46,120 nt of DNA from Candidatus Saccharimonadota bacterium (GCA_017447485.1 JAFSNI010000024.1:1-46120); one strand, 5' to 3'. Positions 32,864-42,449 are shown, counted from the first letter of the stretch. A program made the numbers and translations. The notes: generated from the letters alone by a model not told the origin.

Positions 32864-34354
32864 TTATTTCCTTAATGCTCTCTTCGCTTTCGCTGCGAGT
32901 TTTTTCTGTTTGTCTTTGCGCGACATATTAAGTACCATCACTTCGCCAATCACAATACAAACCACCGACGAAATAATCAGCACATTGTTTTCTTCCCATG
33001 TCAGCGCGAGATCATCTGGATAAATCACCAGCGTAAAGAACAGCGACACGAACAGTAGGATTAGTGGCACCAAGCCCATAATCCAGCGCATCACCGGACC
33101 AATCTTTAGCCAGTAACCATCTTTAACTTGTTGACCTTTCTTGTGCAATTTGATAAATGCTGCAAACATTGGAATGTACGAAAGGAGCAGACATACGAGA
33201 GATAGCGAGAAGAATGCCCAGAACATATTCGAGAACCCTTCCAGCACTTCTTCCGACACGCCCATATCTGGCAAAATGTAGCCAATGAAGATACCGGCAA
33301 ACGCCAAGACCGCCGCAACAATCCCAGTCCAAATGCCGACCATATATGGTACACCGTCTTTATTGCGCTTCTTCCAAGACTTCGGGAACATCCCGTCTTC
33401 TGCCGCATAGGCAATCACCGAGTACACGCCAAAGTTCCAAGACGACACGTTTGAAATCAGCGTCAAAATGAACAGACCGCCAACCGTAATTAAAATTGCT
33501 TGGATTACTTCCGTTGAAGCCCCTGCATTTGCCAGCAAAATCTGCCACGCGTCAAGAAGCCCCGTATCAGTTGAGATTTCCGAGAACTGCGTCCCCACAC
33601 CAAGCGCGAACGACGGCAAAATGTAAAACACTGCAATCAAAATCCCACCAAGGATAATCGCTTGCGGAATCTGCTTTTTCGGTTTATCCATATCATCATA
33701 GAACGTGCCGACCACTTCAAAGCCGAGCATATTAAAGATGATAAGCGATACGAACGAAAGCCCGGCCCAATCAAATCCGCCATCCGCCCCGACTAGTGGG
33801 ATAAAATCGGTCCAAGATTCGACCGGATTCGCCGTTCCTTGTGTGAACAAAATGTAAAACCCGAGGAAACCAATCCCACCGAGAATCACGATTTTAATAA
33901 TCGCCCCGATATTCGCCACCCAGTCCGATTGCGAAATGCGAAGCATCCCGAGTACTGTAACCAAAACGATATAAACCGCTTGGATAATCAAAACCGCCGC
34001 AAGGCTCAGCTCAATCCCAAACATCGTCATGATAAGCGACGTAATAAGATCCGCGAGCGATGCAATCCAGAGTGGATAGTTTACCCAGTAGAACCACGCA
34101 ACCCTAGAGGCCCACTTCTTGCCAAAAGCCTTCTTCACCCAGGTATACATCCCACCTTCCGATGGATACTGCGTCCCGAGCTCTGCGGAGATAAGCGCAT
34201 ATGGCACGAAGAACCCGATTAACATGATCGCCCACCAGATATACTGGGAGTGTCCGATCGAAGCCGTCGGCGCCACCGCGTCCGCCACGAGAATTATACA
34301 GACCGTCGCGAGAACTGCGCTAAACAGCCTGAACTTATATTTCTTTTTTGGCAT
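32864..34354 (-). CDS. aguD: APC-family amino acid/polyamine antiporter, likely agmatine:putrescine exchanger
   Basis: 496 aa with about 12 membrane helices and a lysine-rich C-terminus. APC features include the early ATVCIILVADAVAPTAS helix, ISAELGTQYPSEGGMYTWV, and FNMLGFEVVGTFYDD. It lies between putrescine carbamoyltransferase and agmatine deiminase, the position of AguD in lactic acid bacteria, so agmatine uptake in exchange for putrescine is the best guess. Substrate is inferred from context; arginine/ornithine exchange cannot be excluded. AAAGGAGG precedes the ATG. Confidence 0.82.
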   Translation of the reverse strand: MPKKKYKFRLFSAVLATVCIILVADAVAPTASIGHSQYIWWAIMLIGFFVPYALISAELGTQYPSEGGMYTWVKKAFGKKWASRVAWFYWVNYPLWIASLADLITSLIMTMFGIELSLAAVLIIQAVYIVLVTVLGMLRISQSDWVANIGAIIKIVILGGIGFLGFYILFTQGTANPVESWTDFIPLVGADGGFDWAGLSFVSLIIFNMLGFEVVGTFYDDMDKPKKQIPQAIILGGILIAVFYILPSFALGVGTQFSEISTDTGLLDAWQILLANAGASTEVIQAILITVGGLFILTLISNVSSWNFGVYSVIAYAAEDGMFPKSWKKRNKDGVPYMVGIWTGIVAAVLAFAGIFIGYILPDMGVSEEVLEGFSNMFWAFFSLSLVCLLLSYIPMFAAFIKLHKKGQQVKDGYWLKIGPVMRWIMGLVPLILLFVSLFFTLVIYPDDLALTWEENNVLIISSVVCIVIGEVMVLNMSRKDKQKKLAAKAKRALRK

Positions 34355-35365
34355 TTATTTGCCTCCTTTCTTTATGTAATCCAAAGTAGCTTCCGCTACA
34401 TTGCCAAAGTAAAGCACGAGGCCACGCTGCGCGGTCAACCGGTTCTCCGCCTCGTCCCAGGCCACTGAATGTGGACCATCGAGAACCGAATCCGTTACTT
34501 CTTCATTCCGATTTGCTGGCAAACAATGCAAAAACTTCACGTTCGGATTTCCCGTCGCGTTCAACAACTCATCGTTCACTTGATATTTCGGATAAAAATC
34601 TGCCATATAAACTTCTTTTGGCGTTTCCTTATCATAAAGCCCATACCAAACATCTGTATAAATAAAATCTGCGCCAAAAAGACACGCCGGATCATCCGAC
34701 CAAATCGCCGACCCACCATACTTTCTTGCGTTTTCTTGGCCTTTTCTTAGCCATTCATCCGAAATCTTATGATTTTCTGGCCCATAATGCACAAAATGCA
34801 TACCCATTTTTGTCGTTATTTCACAAATCGTATTACAAACCTGCGTCGCATCACCTACAAAAACCACCTTAACATCATTCGACTCTTTTCCGGCCGGCCA
34901 ATGATCAAAAATCGTAATCATATCACCTACGCCTTGCGTTGGATGCACCCGATCGCTCATTCCATTTATCACTGGGCACTTCGCATATTTCGCCAACGCC
35001 TCAATCGATTCATGCCGATCCACCCGCGACATAATCATATCGCACATCCGCCCAAGCACCTGCGCCGTGTCCTCAATCGTTTCATGCTTTCCAAGCTGAA
35101 TCGCACCTGGCGCCAGATTCAATGCATGGCCACCTAATTGTTCCATCGCCACTTCAAAACTAACTCTCGTCCGCGTCGATTTCTGTTCAAATAGCATCGC
35201 TAGCGACTTGTGATAAAGCGAGTTCAAATACCCGCCTTTCTTAATATAATCTCGCACCGTCCTAGACAACTTAATAATATCCAGCATTTCAGACTGGTCA
35301 AAATCTGCCGTATCGAGAAAATCTTTTTTAGTTGGTGTTTTATGTGTTAGTGTATACCCATCCAT
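34355..35365 (-). CDS. ptcA: Putrescine carbamoyltransferase (or ornithine carbamoyltransferase)
   Basis: 336 aa from the ATG at 35365; the ATG at 35374 overlaps the -10 box. Carbamoyl-phosphate binding site KSTRTRVSFE, HPTQGVGDM, VVFVGDATQVCN and HCLPANRNEEVTD are present. Where ornithine enzymes carry an SMG loop, this has YTDVWYGLYD, as in enterococcal putrescine carbamoyltransferase. It converts carbamoylputrescine and phosphate to putrescine and carbamoyl phosphate. The C-terminal extra helix of the enterococcal enzyme seems missing. Genes on both sides support the agmatine route. Confidence 0.85.
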   Translation of the reverse strand: MDGYTLTHKTPTKKDFLDTADFDQSEMLDIIKLSRTVRDYIKKGGYLNSLYHKSLAMLFEQKSTRTRVSFEVAMEQLGGHALNLAPGAIQLGKHETIEDTAQVLGRMCDMIMSRVDRHESIEALAKYAKCPVINGMSDRVHPTQGVGDMITIFDHWPAGKESNDVKVVFVGDATQVCNTICEITTKMGMHFVHYGPENHKISDEWLRKGQENARKYGGSAIWSDDPACLFGADFIYTDVWYGLYDKETPKEVYMADFYPKYQVNDELLNATGNPNVKFLHCLPANRNEEVTDSVLDGPHSVAWDEAENRLTAQRGLVLYFGNVAEATLDYIKKGGK

Positions 35366-35372
35366 ACTATAC

Positions 35373-35401
35373 ATTATATATAATTTTTAAGCTTTTTTCA
35401 A
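35373..35401 (-). promoter_or_regulatory. Promoter of the agmatine operon
   Basis: TTGAAA (35396-35401), 17 bp, TATAAT (35373-35378), 7 bases before the ATG at 35365. It lies in the end of the carbamate kinase gene, so ptcA-aguD-aguA-gpmI can be transcribed apart from pgi and arcC. Confidence 0.75.
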
Positions 35402-36331
35402 TATAATCGTTCCTGCTTTACCAGCCAGTGCTTCTTCTAGATTTTCAATATCGGTAATAATGCCGATTCTATTTTTCTTGGCAAAAGCCGTCGCCGCTTC
35501 CATTTTCGGTAGCATCGACCCCGCCTTAAAATATCCCTCTTTAATATACCCTTCCGCTTCTTTCGCACTAATTTTTTCAAGCGCTTTTTGCTCAGGTGTA
35601 CCATATAATATATATGCGTTCGGCACCGCCGTCACCGACACGAAAATATCTGCCTTGACTAATTCCGCTAACTTCTCCGCCGCAAAATCTTTATCAATTA
35701 CAGCATCAACGCCCTTGATTCTGCGTAAAACTTTCGTCCGGTAGACCGGAATCCCGCCGCCGCCCGCCGCAATCACAATCGCACCATCTTCCACTAGATT
35801 CACAATCGACTTTTTCTCCACAATATCTACCGGCTTTGGCGAAGCCACCACACGCCTATAGCCGCGCCCCGCATCTTCTTTCACTACCCAACCTTTCTCT
35901 CGCGAAAGAGCCAATGCTTCCTTTTCCGAATAAAACTGCCCAATCGGTTTAGTCGGGTCCTTAAACGCCGGGTCATTTTTATCAACCACCACTTGCGACA
36001 CCACCGTCACCACTTTCGGCGTTTTCCCACGCCGAATAAACGCGTTACTAATCGCCTGTGAGAGCCAATATCCAATCTGCCCTTGGCTCATCGCCACCGC
36101 CGTCTCGAGCGGCATCGCCGGCGCCTTTTCCGTCGCGCCCGTCTCTTCATGAATCAAAATATTTCCCACTTGCGGCCCATTCCCGTGCGCAATAATAATC
36201 TCATACCGCGAAGACAATTCCGCCACCATCTCCCCGACTTCCACTGCAATTTTCTTCTGCGCTTCCGCCGTCGCCTCGCCATTTTTCTGCAACGCGTTTC
36301 CGCCTAGCGCCAATACCACCCGTTTTTTCAT
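35387..36331 (-). CDS. arcC: Carbamate kinase
   Basis: 314 aa, normal length. Amino acid kinase fold with ALGGNALQKNGE, IIAHGNGPQVGNI, GAIVIAAGGGGIPVY and VIDKDFAAEKLA. It turns carbamoyl phosphate and ADP into ATP, CO2 and ammonia, the energy-yielding last step of the agmatine pathway. Its ATG overlaps the pgi stop by 4 bases. Confidence 0.95.
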   Translation of the reverse strand: MKKRVVLALGGNALQKNGEATAEAQKKIAVEVGEMVAELSSRYEIIIAHGNGPQVGNILIHEETGATEKAPAMPLETAVAMSQGQIGYWLSQAISNAFIRRGKTPKVVTVVSQVVVDKNDPAFKDPTKPIGQFYSEKEALALSREKGWVVKEDAGRGYRRVVASPKPVDIVEKKSIVNLVEDGAIVIAAGGGGIPVYRTKVLRRIKGVDAVIDKDFAAEKLAELVKADIFVSVTAVPNAYILYGTPEQKALEKISAKEAEGYIKEGYFKAGSMLPKMEAATAFAKKNRIGIITDIENLEEALAGKAGTIILKKA

Positions 36332-37455
36332 TTTGCCTCCAACAATTTTTTAAGTTCTAATTTATACGCTTCCACCCCCGGCTGGTCAAACGGATTCACT
36401 CCCATCAGCTTCGCCGAAATCGCGCAGCTCATTTCAAAAAAGTAAATCAATTGTCCAAATCCATTTTCATCAAACGACGGCACTTCCAAAGTCAAAACCG
36501 GAATCCCGCCCGCTACGTGTGCACGCTTCACCGCTTCCACCACTTTCATATTCATCTCATCGGTCGGAAAATCAATAATCGTCTCCCACAAGTTTCTCCG
36601 CCCATCTTGCATAAACTGCCCCAAAGAATGTAAGTCTGTCGAGTAAATCACGCTCGCCGGAAAGACCCCTTGTCGATTTTTTCCCTCACTCTCGCCGAAT
36701 AACTGCTTCAGCCATTCATTAAAATACATCGTCGAAGGCTCAAAGCTCGCAAACACTTCCGTGTCATACCCGCGCTTACTCAGCCCATACCGCATCCATC
36801 CATATTGTATCATCGGTTGCACATTCCCCGCCATCTCTTTCGCACCTAAAAGCAACTGGTCAATATCCACCCCCGCCGCCGCCAGTGGCAACAGCCCCAC
36901 CGCCGTCAAAACCGAGTATCTCCCGCCAATATTGTCCGGTACCACAAACCTCGTATATCCTTTCGCCACCGCCTCGTCGTGCAAAGTTCCTTTCTCGGCA
37001 TCCGTCGTCGCATAAATCCGCCGCGCCGCTTCTTCCTCACCATATTTTTCAACTAATTTTTGCTTAAATACATTAAAAGCTAACGCCGGCTCCAACGTCG
37101 TTCCCGATTTTGAAATCACGTTCACCGAAAAGTCTTTTTCGCCCACCTCGTTCAGCGCATTCAAAAGTTCTCGCTGGCTTAAAGAGTTTCCCGCATAGAC
37201 AATTTCCACCCCCTTCGGTCTTAAAGCTTCAATTATTGCCCGATGCCCGAGATATGACCCACCAATCCCAATACAAACCAAAACTTCCGAATCCTCTTGG
37301 ATTTTCGCCGCCGCCTGTTTAATCCGCGCCAGTTCCCCCGCATCAAAATTATTCGGTAAACTCGCCCATCCCCCCATCGGGTCTGCCATAATTTCGCTCA
37401 AAATCTCTTGCGCCTGCTTCTCGTTAATTTCCGTTTCAAAATTCACCGTTATCAT
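36328..37455 (-). CDS. pgi: Short glucose-6-phosphate isomerase
   Basis: 375 aa against 450-550 in most bacteria. The sugar-phosphate fold is clear: VCIGIGGSYLGHRAI, VISKSGTTLEP, PDNIGGRYSVLT, and the C-terminal NPFDQPGVEAYK. It interconverts glucose-6-phosphate and fructose-6-phosphate. A strong AGGAGG ribosome site and an extended -10 promoter precede it. First gene of the block with carbamate kinase. Confidence 0.93.
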   Translation of the reverse strand: MITVNFETEINEKQAQEILSEIMADPMGGWASLPNNFDAGELARIKQAAAKIQEDSEVLVCIGIGGSYLGHRAIIEALRPKGVEIVYAGNSLSQRELLNALNEVGEKDFSVNVISKSGTTLEPALAFNVFKQKLVEKYGEEEAARRIYATTDAEKGTLHDEAVAKGYTRFVVPDNIGGRYSVLTAVGLLPLAAAGVDIDQLLLGAKEMAGNVQPMIQYGWMRYGLSKRGYDTEVFASFEPSTMYFNEWLKQLFGESEGKNRQGVFPASVIYSTDLHSLGQFMQDGRRNLWETIIDFPTDEMNMKVVEAVKRAHVAGGIPVLTLEVPSFDENGFGQLIYFFEMSCAISAKLMGVNPFDQPGVEAYKLELKKLLEAK

Positions 37456-37475
37456 TTTACCTCCTGATTATCTCC

Positions 37476-37484
37476 ATTATATCA
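37476..37484 (-). promoter_or_regulatory. Extended -10 promoter of pgi
   Basis: TGATATAAT on the minus strand; a short leader with AGGAGG before the ATG at 37455. Confidence 0.7.
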
Positions 37485-37508
37485 TCTATTGCTTTTTTCA
37501 CCAAAGTA

Positions 37509-37517
37509 TGGTATAAT
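37509..37517 (+). promoter_or_regulatory. Extended -10 promoter (TGGTATAAT)
   Basis: TGGTATAAT with a partial -35 TTGCTT (37489-37494) 17 bp upstream. The leader of about 30 bases has GGAGGTG before the ATG at 37555. Confidence 0.68.
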
Positions 37518-37554
37518 AGAAAGAGAGGGTAGTATCTTTACGGAGGTGGTGTAT

Positions 37555-37836
37555 ATGTATTACATTTCATTAGAACTGGATACTTCTTGTTCGTCCGAGT
37601 TTAAACAGCAGCTTTTGGAGCGTGGCTTCCATATTGCCCTCGTCGGCAATCTTAGTCTCGAGCGCATTCCAGTCACCAGCCCCAACATCCTATTCCTGCC
37701 AGGAGAAAAGAGCCATTATGAGTGCGTCGCCAATCTTAAAGGCGAACACAACTTTCCAAGTCTCAAAATGCTCTATTTTCTCTTCAAACACCGTGCGAAA
37801 TTTAAGCACTGGAATCTCGGCTCTTTACCCTTTTAA
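37555..37836 (+). CDS. Hypothetical 93-aa protein
   Basis: 93 aa from the ATG at 37555, chosen for its GGAGGTG site; the frame is open from 37489 but that part holds the promoter. It has no signal peptide or membrane helix. There are two Cys (TSCSSEF and YECVAN), and the C-terminus is aromatic and basic (MLYFLFKHRAKFKHW). Its own promoter and terminator mark it as a monocistronic gene. Family unknown. Confidence 0.65.
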   Translation: MYYISLELDTSCSSEFKQQLLERGFHIALVGNLSLERIPVTSPNILFLPGEKSHYECVANLKGEHNFPSLKMLYFLFKHRAKFKHWNLGSLPF

Positions 37837-37849
37837 TCCCCCTCTCTAG

Positions 37850-37877
37850 CCCTCGAGTTTACCTCGGGGGATTTTTA
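37850..37877 (+). terminator. Terminator after the 93-aa gene
   Basis: CCCTCGAG (37850-37857) and CTCGGGGG (37864-37871) form an 8-bp stem with one G-U pair, then ATTTTT. Confidence 0.8.
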
Positions 37878-37878
37878 T

Positions 37879-37887
37879 GCTATAATT
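37879..37887 (+). promoter_or_regulatory. Extended -10 promoter of tRNA-Leu
   Basis: TGCTATAAT; with 17-bp spacing to TTTACC. Transcription starts about two bases before the mature tRNA. Confidence 0.7.
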
Positions 37888-37895
37888 GAATTATG

Positions 37896-37981
37896 CCCGG
37901 TTGGCGGAATTGGTAGACGCGCTAGCTTCAGGTGCTAGTGACCGCAAGGTTGTAAGAGTTCAAATCTCTTACCGGGCACCA
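37896..37981 (+). tRNA. tRNA-Leu (CAG anticodon)
   Basis: 86 bases with the 3' CCA encoded. Acceptor GCCCGGT pairs with ACCGGGC, the anticodon arm is CTAGC-TTCAGGT-GCTAG, there is a long variable arm (class II), and the T arm has TTCAAAT. Its last 13 bases are antisense to the end of the aminopeptidase gene. Confidence 0.95.
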
Positions 37982-40335
37982 TCAACTTGTTTTAGGACCG
38001 CGAAAACTTTCGCTTGGTCTTTTTTGATGAGTTTTAATCTCGCCCGAATTTCATTCTCCCCCACCTCGATTGCTCGCTTCAAAGCCAAATCCTCACGCAG
38101 CGGCTCAAAGAAATCCCGCCAAGCCTTAAACTCTTCCTCCGTCCTCACCGACCCCGCCGTATAACGCGGATAATTCTCAATCGACTTGTCCCCCGACATT
38201 TCCTTCACATACTCCCAATTTTTCGTCATCCACTCAAAAACCTCACGCTTTACTCTCGGGTTTCGATAAAGATACAAAAACAAATAAAATTGGTCTTGCG
38301 GCTTTACCACTTCCGGCTGATTCAAAAGTTTCATCATCTCATGAAGCTTTTCTTCGTCCCGCATCAACGTCCCCGCAAACAAAAGCTCAAACTTAATCTC
38401 CGGGTCCGCCTGTTTTTTATAATTCTCAATATATTCGTGCAACATTTCCGGCTCTAAATATATCTTTGCGTCTAAAACATCATCCCGAATTTCTGCATTT
38501 ATCGTCTCAAAATCTTCCGTATACATCGCCGCGAGTTTCTTAAGATTTTCCTCGTCTTCCGCATAAAAATCTAGCGCCAGCAGTATCGACCTGAGCCTCA
38601 AAATATTCTCATCATCACCTTCCCGTGGTTCAATCCCAATCTCATTAAGTTTCGGTCGCACCAAATCCCCCACAAATTTCTTAAACTTCTTCTCTTCCGC
38701 CGACTGATAATCAAAGAAAACCTTTAGCCCCGACACAATCGCAAGAATTATGTCCCAAACCGCCGCACTATTTTCATTTTTGAACTTCGCGACTAAAGGA
38801 ATTAGCGACGCCGCCGGCGCCAAATCAGTTTTCGAAACTAGGTCACGGTCAATCAGAAGCCGAAGCTTCTCCTCCAAATCCAGTCCATCAAATCGCGCCA
38901 ACCTTTCCTCAAACTCCTTCTCTGACAAATTTAAAATATAATGCCCACTCATATCTTCCGTGACTTCCGCTAGCGACCACTCTTCATCAACCATTTCCCC
39001 ATCTAGCAAAAACCGCCGCTGTTTACCATCCGTAATCACCGGATATCCCGGCCGGTCGATAAACGCGTGCATCATTTTCTTCACATCAAAATCCGCATAC
39101 TTATTTAGCGCTCGCCACAAATCATCCCCCACCGTATTTTGATATTGATGTCTCTCAAAATAATCCCTCAAGCCTTTGCAAAACTTCTCCCAGCCCATCG
39201 CTCGCACCACCATCAGCATCAACCGCGCCCCCTTCGCGTACACAATCGCCCCGTCAAACAGCGTCGCAATCTCCGCCGGATCTTCCACATCCTGATGCAC
39301 CGACTGCACACCAGAAAGACAATCCCGTCTGAGCGCCGCCAACGCATCGCCCGTAAAGAATCCCTCAAAAATCTTATATTCCGGATGAATAAAGTCCACC
39401 GCAAAATATTCCATCACGCTCGCAAACGACTCATTCAGCCACAAATCGTCCCACCACTTCATCGTCACCAAATCCCCAAACCACTGATGCGAAAGTTCAT
39501 GCGCGACAGTCAGCGCAACCGACTTCTTTGTCGAGAGCGTCGCATTCCTGCCCGCGAGCAGCATCGACTCGCGATATGTCACCAGCCCCCAGTTCTCCAT
39601 CGCCCCCGCCTCAAAATCCGGCAGCGCCACCTGATCTAATTTCTTAAGCGGATACGGCACGCCAAAATTATCATCATAAAATTCTAGACTCTTCGCCGCA
39701 ATCTCATTCGCAAAATCCACCGCATCAACATCCTGATTCAGCGCCGCATAAGTCGTAATCTCCGTCCCATGTTCATTCACCACCGTCTTCCCGTGGAATT
39801 TCCCAATCACAAACGCGAGCAGATACGTCGACATTCTCGGCGTCGGCTCACCCGCCGGCACGTTCATCAAAACCAAATCATCCTTATCTGGCGTCGTAAT
39901 CGCAAGCTTGAACACCGCCTTCGCCGCCGGCTCATCAATACAGACAAACGCCTCCCGCGCATAATGACTCTCAAATTGCGTCGCCACAATCATCTCCGTC
40001 TTGCCCCCATATTCATACGTCGAAAGATATGCCCCCTCCATATTTTCATTCAGCTTTCCATCGTAAAAAATCGTAATCCGGAGCTTGGAAAGTTCAACTT
40101 TAGATTTCAAAGACTTAAGATTCAAAATTAGCAAGTTTTCTCTCTGTAAAAACTCCGCCTCAAAATTTTCAATCAAAACTTTAGAAATCTTAAGACCGAC
40201 TGCGTGAAACTTAATCTCGTCCGCCTTCGCCGCGCCAACCACCGTCACCTTCCCGCCAATATACTTTTTGTGCTTATCAACCGTCAAATCCAACACATAT
40301 TTTTCCGGCACAAAATAATCTAAAAGTCTCTCCAT
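37969..40335 (-). CDS. pepN: M1-family aminopeptidase
   Basis: 788 aa. Zinc metallopeptidase that removes N-terminal residues from peptides. The substrate-binding GAMENWGLVTYRE and zinc site HELSHQWFGDLVTMKWWDD, with NESFAS supplying the third ligand, are intact. An N-terminal beta domain (about 1-190) and a helical C-terminal domain complete the M1 layout. No signal peptide, so cytoplasmic. GGAGGTGAG precedes the ATG with only about 7 bases of leader. The final codons (GAR and stop) are read from the antisense of the tRNA-Leu acceptor end. Confidence 0.93.
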   Translation of the reverse strand: MERLLDYFVPEKYVLDLTVDKHKKYIGGKVTVVGAAKADEIKFHAVGLKISKVLIENFEAEFLQRENLLILNLKSLKSKVELSKLRITIFYDGKLNENMEGAYLSTYEYGGKTEMIVATQFESHYAREAFVCIDEPAAKAVFKLAITTPDKDDLVLMNVPAGEPTPRMSTYLLAFVIGKFHGKTVVNEHGTEITTYAALNQDVDAVDFANEIAAKSLEFYDDNFGVPYPLKKLDQVALPDFEAGAMENWGLVTYRESMLLAGRNATLSTKKSVALTVAHELSHQWFGDLVTMKWWDDLWLNESFASVMEYFAVDFIHPEYKIFEGFFTGDALAALRRDCLSGVQSVHQDVEDPAEIATLFDGAIVYAKGARLMLMVVRAMGWEKFCKGLRDYFERHQYQNTVGDDLWRALNKYADFDVKKMMHAFIDRPGYPVITDGKQRRFLLDGEMVDEEWSLAEVTEDMSGHYILNLSEKEFEERLARFDGLDLEEKLRLLIDRDLVSKTDLAPAASLIPLVAKFKNENSAAVWDIILAIVSGLKVFFDYQSAEEKKFKKFVGDLVRPKLNEIGIEPREGDDENILRLRSILLALDFYAEDEENLKKLAAMYTEDFETINAEIRDDVLDAKIYLEPEMLHEYIENYKKQADPEIKFELLFAGTLMRDEEKLHEMMKLLNQPEVVKPQDQFYLFLYLYRNPRVKREVFEWMTKNWEYVKEMSGDKSIENYPRYTAGSVRTEEEFKAWRDFFEPLREDLALKRAIEVGENEIRARLKLIKKDQAKVFAVLKQVDGAR

Positions 40336-40348
40336 CTCACCTCCATAT

Positions 40349-40354
40349 ATTATA
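40349..40354 (-). promoter_or_regulatory. Likely -10 box of pepN
   Basis: TATAAT in an AT-rich tract; transcription near 40342 keeps the GGAGG ribosome site. No clear -35 box. Confidence 0.5.
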
Positions 40355-40356
40355 TA

Positions 40357-42285
40357 TTATTTGTAAAGTTTCGCAGTTTCTGGCAACTTCGCGTCTTTCA
40401 AAATCGGCTCCAGCTCCTTTTCTTCCAACGTTTCATGTGCAAGTAACTCTTCTGCTAATTTATCCAAAACCTTCTTGTTTGCTTTCAAAACCGCTTCCGC
40501 TCTAAATGCCGCCTCATCTGATAACTTCTTCACTTCCGCATCAATCAATTCCGCCGTTTTTTCCGAATACGGCTTCTCAGTTGTAATCGTGTAGTAGCCA
40601 GTTGCTTCCGACGGGAATACCACATTGCGAAGCGAAGAGCCCATACCTTCTTCCACAATCATCGACTTCGACAACTCCGCTACGTTCTTCAAATCCGAAG
40701 ACGCCCCAGTCGTAATCGCGTCCGTGCCAAAAATCAACTTCTCGGCCACGCGTCCGCCCATCGCCCGCGCCAAAATATCTTTCAACTCATAAATGTTCTT
40801 ATAACTTCTATCTTCCGGCGGCAAGAACCACGTCACCCCGCCCGTCGAACCTCGCGGAATAATCGTCACCTTGTGTACCGGGTCCGAATCCGGCAGCACA
40901 TGCCCAACAATCGCGTGTCCCGCCTCGTGATAAGCCGTAATCTTCCGCTCCTTATCATTCATTACCTTCGACTTTCTTTCCGGCCCAATCGCCACTCGCT
41001 CAAACGCCTCGGTCACATCCGCATTTGAAATTGCCTTATGACCTTCGCGCGCCGCCGTAATCGCCGCTTCATTTGCAATATTTGCTAAATCAGCACCGCT
41101 CGACCCCGCCGTCTTCTTCGCCAGCGCCTCAAGATCCACATCTGCTTCCACCGGCTTGCCCTTAAAATGCACTTTCAAAATCTCCAGCCGGTCTTTCCTC
41201 TCCGGCAAAGTTACATTCACGTGCCGGTCAAACCGCCCCGGCCGCAGCAAAGCCTTATCAAGCATATCCACCCGGTTCGTCGCCGCCATTACAATCACGC
41301 CGCTATCATTATCAAACCCATCCATCTCAACCAAAATCTGGTTCAAAGTCTGCTCATCCTCGCGCCCCGCACCACCCCGCGCGTCGCGCTTATGCGCCAC
41401 CGCATCAATTTCGTCAATAAAGATAATCGACGGCGCATTTTTCTTCGCTTTCGAAAACAAATCACGCACCCGGCTCGCCCCCACCCCCACAAACATTTCC
41501 GCAAATTCCGACCCCGAAATCGAGAAGAACGGCACGTCCGCCTCGCCCGCCACGGCCCGCGCCATTAAAGTCTTACCCGTCCCCGGGTCACCAGCTAAGA
41601 GCACCCCGCGCGGAATTTTCGCGCCCAGCTTTTCATATTTCTTCGGATTCTTCAAAAAGTCTACAATCTCGGTTAAATCTTGCTTCGCCGCTTCATTCCC
41701 CGCCACGTCGTTAAACGTCACTTTTTTCTTATCCGGCCCATAAAGTTGCGCCCTAGCCTTCCCAAACGACATTGACTGATTATTCGCCGCCGTCGCCTGC
41801 CGCATCATCCATGACAAGAAAATCACAATCGCAATAATCGGCAGAATCGTCAGCGCCACATCCAGCACAATCCCCCAAACATTCACATCCTCTTTATATT
41901 CAATCACCGGATACGCCTGCTGGCATTTCGTTAAATCCTCTCCAGACGCCCCCTCGCAAAACTCATCCAGCGTTTTCAGCCCCATATCATAAAGCGTCCC
42001 GCTTCCGTCTTTCCTAGACGTCTCCGTCGCCACCGTCTCACCCTTCAGTGTTACATCCACCGTATTTCCCGAAACTGTAATCTTCTCAATATTCCCCTCC
42101 GGGTCATTCGCCCGCTGAATCACATCCGAAATCGCCACCTCCGCCTTCACCGCCGTATTCTGATTCATGTTCGATACGAACAACATCACAAGACACGCCA
42201 CCAAAAACATAAAAATCATACTTCGCACCGCATTCGATCGGCTCATATTCGGGTTCATATTCACATTCGGTTTCTTTTCCGCCAC
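40357..42285 (-). CDS. ftsH: ATP-dependent zinc metalloprotease FtsH
   Basis: 642 aa from GTG 42285 (AAGGAGAT in front). Two membrane helices (about 22-38 and 142-162) flank an outer domain; then AAA+ ATPase with Walker A GDPGTGKT, Walker [10 protein letters not shown] and RPGRFDRHV, and the protease domain with zinc site HEAGH. It degrades membrane and some soluble proteins. The outer domain has a Cys pair (EFCEG and LTKCQQ). Confidence 0.96.
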   Translation of the reverse strand: MAEKKPNVNMNPNMSRSNAVRSMIFMFLVACLVMLFVSNMNQNTAVKAEVAISDVIQRANDPEGNIEKITVSGNTVDVTLKGETVATETSRKDGSGTLYDMGLKTLDEFCEGASGEDLTKCQQAYPVIEYKEDVNVWGIVLDVALTILPIIAIVIFLSWMMRQATAANNQSMSFGKARAQLYGPDKKKVTFNDVAGNEAAKQDLTEIVDFLKNPKKYEKLGAKIPRGVLLAGDPGTGKTLMARAVAGEADVPFFSISGSEFAEMFVGVGASRVRDLFSKAKKNAPSIIFIDEIDAVAHKRDARGGAGREDEQTLNQILVEMDGFDNDSGVIVMAATNRVDMLDKALLRPGRFDRHVNVTLPERKDRLEILKVHFKGKPVEADVDLEALAKKTAGSSGADLANIANEAAITAAREGHKAISNADVTEAFERVAIGPERKSKVMNDKERKITAYHEAGHAIVGHVLPDSDPVHKVTIIPRGSTGGVTWFLPPEDRSYKNIYELKDILARAMGGRVAEKLIFGTDAITTGASSDLKNVAELSKSMIVEEGMGSSLRNVVFPSEATGYYTITTEKPYSEKTAELIDAEVKKLSDEAAFRAEAVLKANKKVLDKLAEELLAHETLEEKELEPILKDAKLPETAKLYK

Positions 42286-42308
42286 TTTTTTATCTCCTTA
42301 TCTTCTCA

Positions 42309-42336
42309 ATTTTATCACATCAAATCGCTTTTTCAA
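42309..42336 (-). promoter_or_regulatory. Promoter of ftsH
   Basis: TTGAAA (42331-42336), 16 bp, TAAAAT (42309-42314) preceded by TGA (extended -10). Confidence 0.65.
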
Positions 42337-42340
42337 AACG

Positions 42341-42361
42341 AAAAAGACTCCGCTAGGAGTC
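42341..42361 (-). terminator. Terminator after tRNA-Pro
   Basis: On the minus strand GACTCC-TAGC-GGAGTC then TTTTT, five bases after the tRNA-Pro(UGG) CCA end. Confidence 0.85.
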
Positions 42362-42365
42362 CTCG

Positions 42366-42441
42366 TGGTCTGGGTGACAGGACTTGAACCTGCGACCTCG
42401 ACTTCCCAAAAGTCGCGCGCTACCAACTGTGCTACACCCAG
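42366..42441 (-). tRNA. tRNA-Pro (UGG anticodon)
   Basis: 76 bases including encoded CCA. Acceptor CTGGGTG pairs with CACCCAG; the anticodon arm CGACT-TTTGGGA-AGTCG gives TGG; T loop TTCAAGT. Extended -10 promoter at 42450-42458. Confidence 0.95.
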
Positions 42442-42449
42442 ATATCTAT

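Noticed and set aside
31716-35365. Arginine deiminase system as in oral Saccharibacteria
   Set aside because: The deiminase has agmatine deiminase motifs (GFYMPSELAPH, GGGNIHCITQQ) and no arginine deiminase signature; the carbamoyltransferase lacks the SMG loop.
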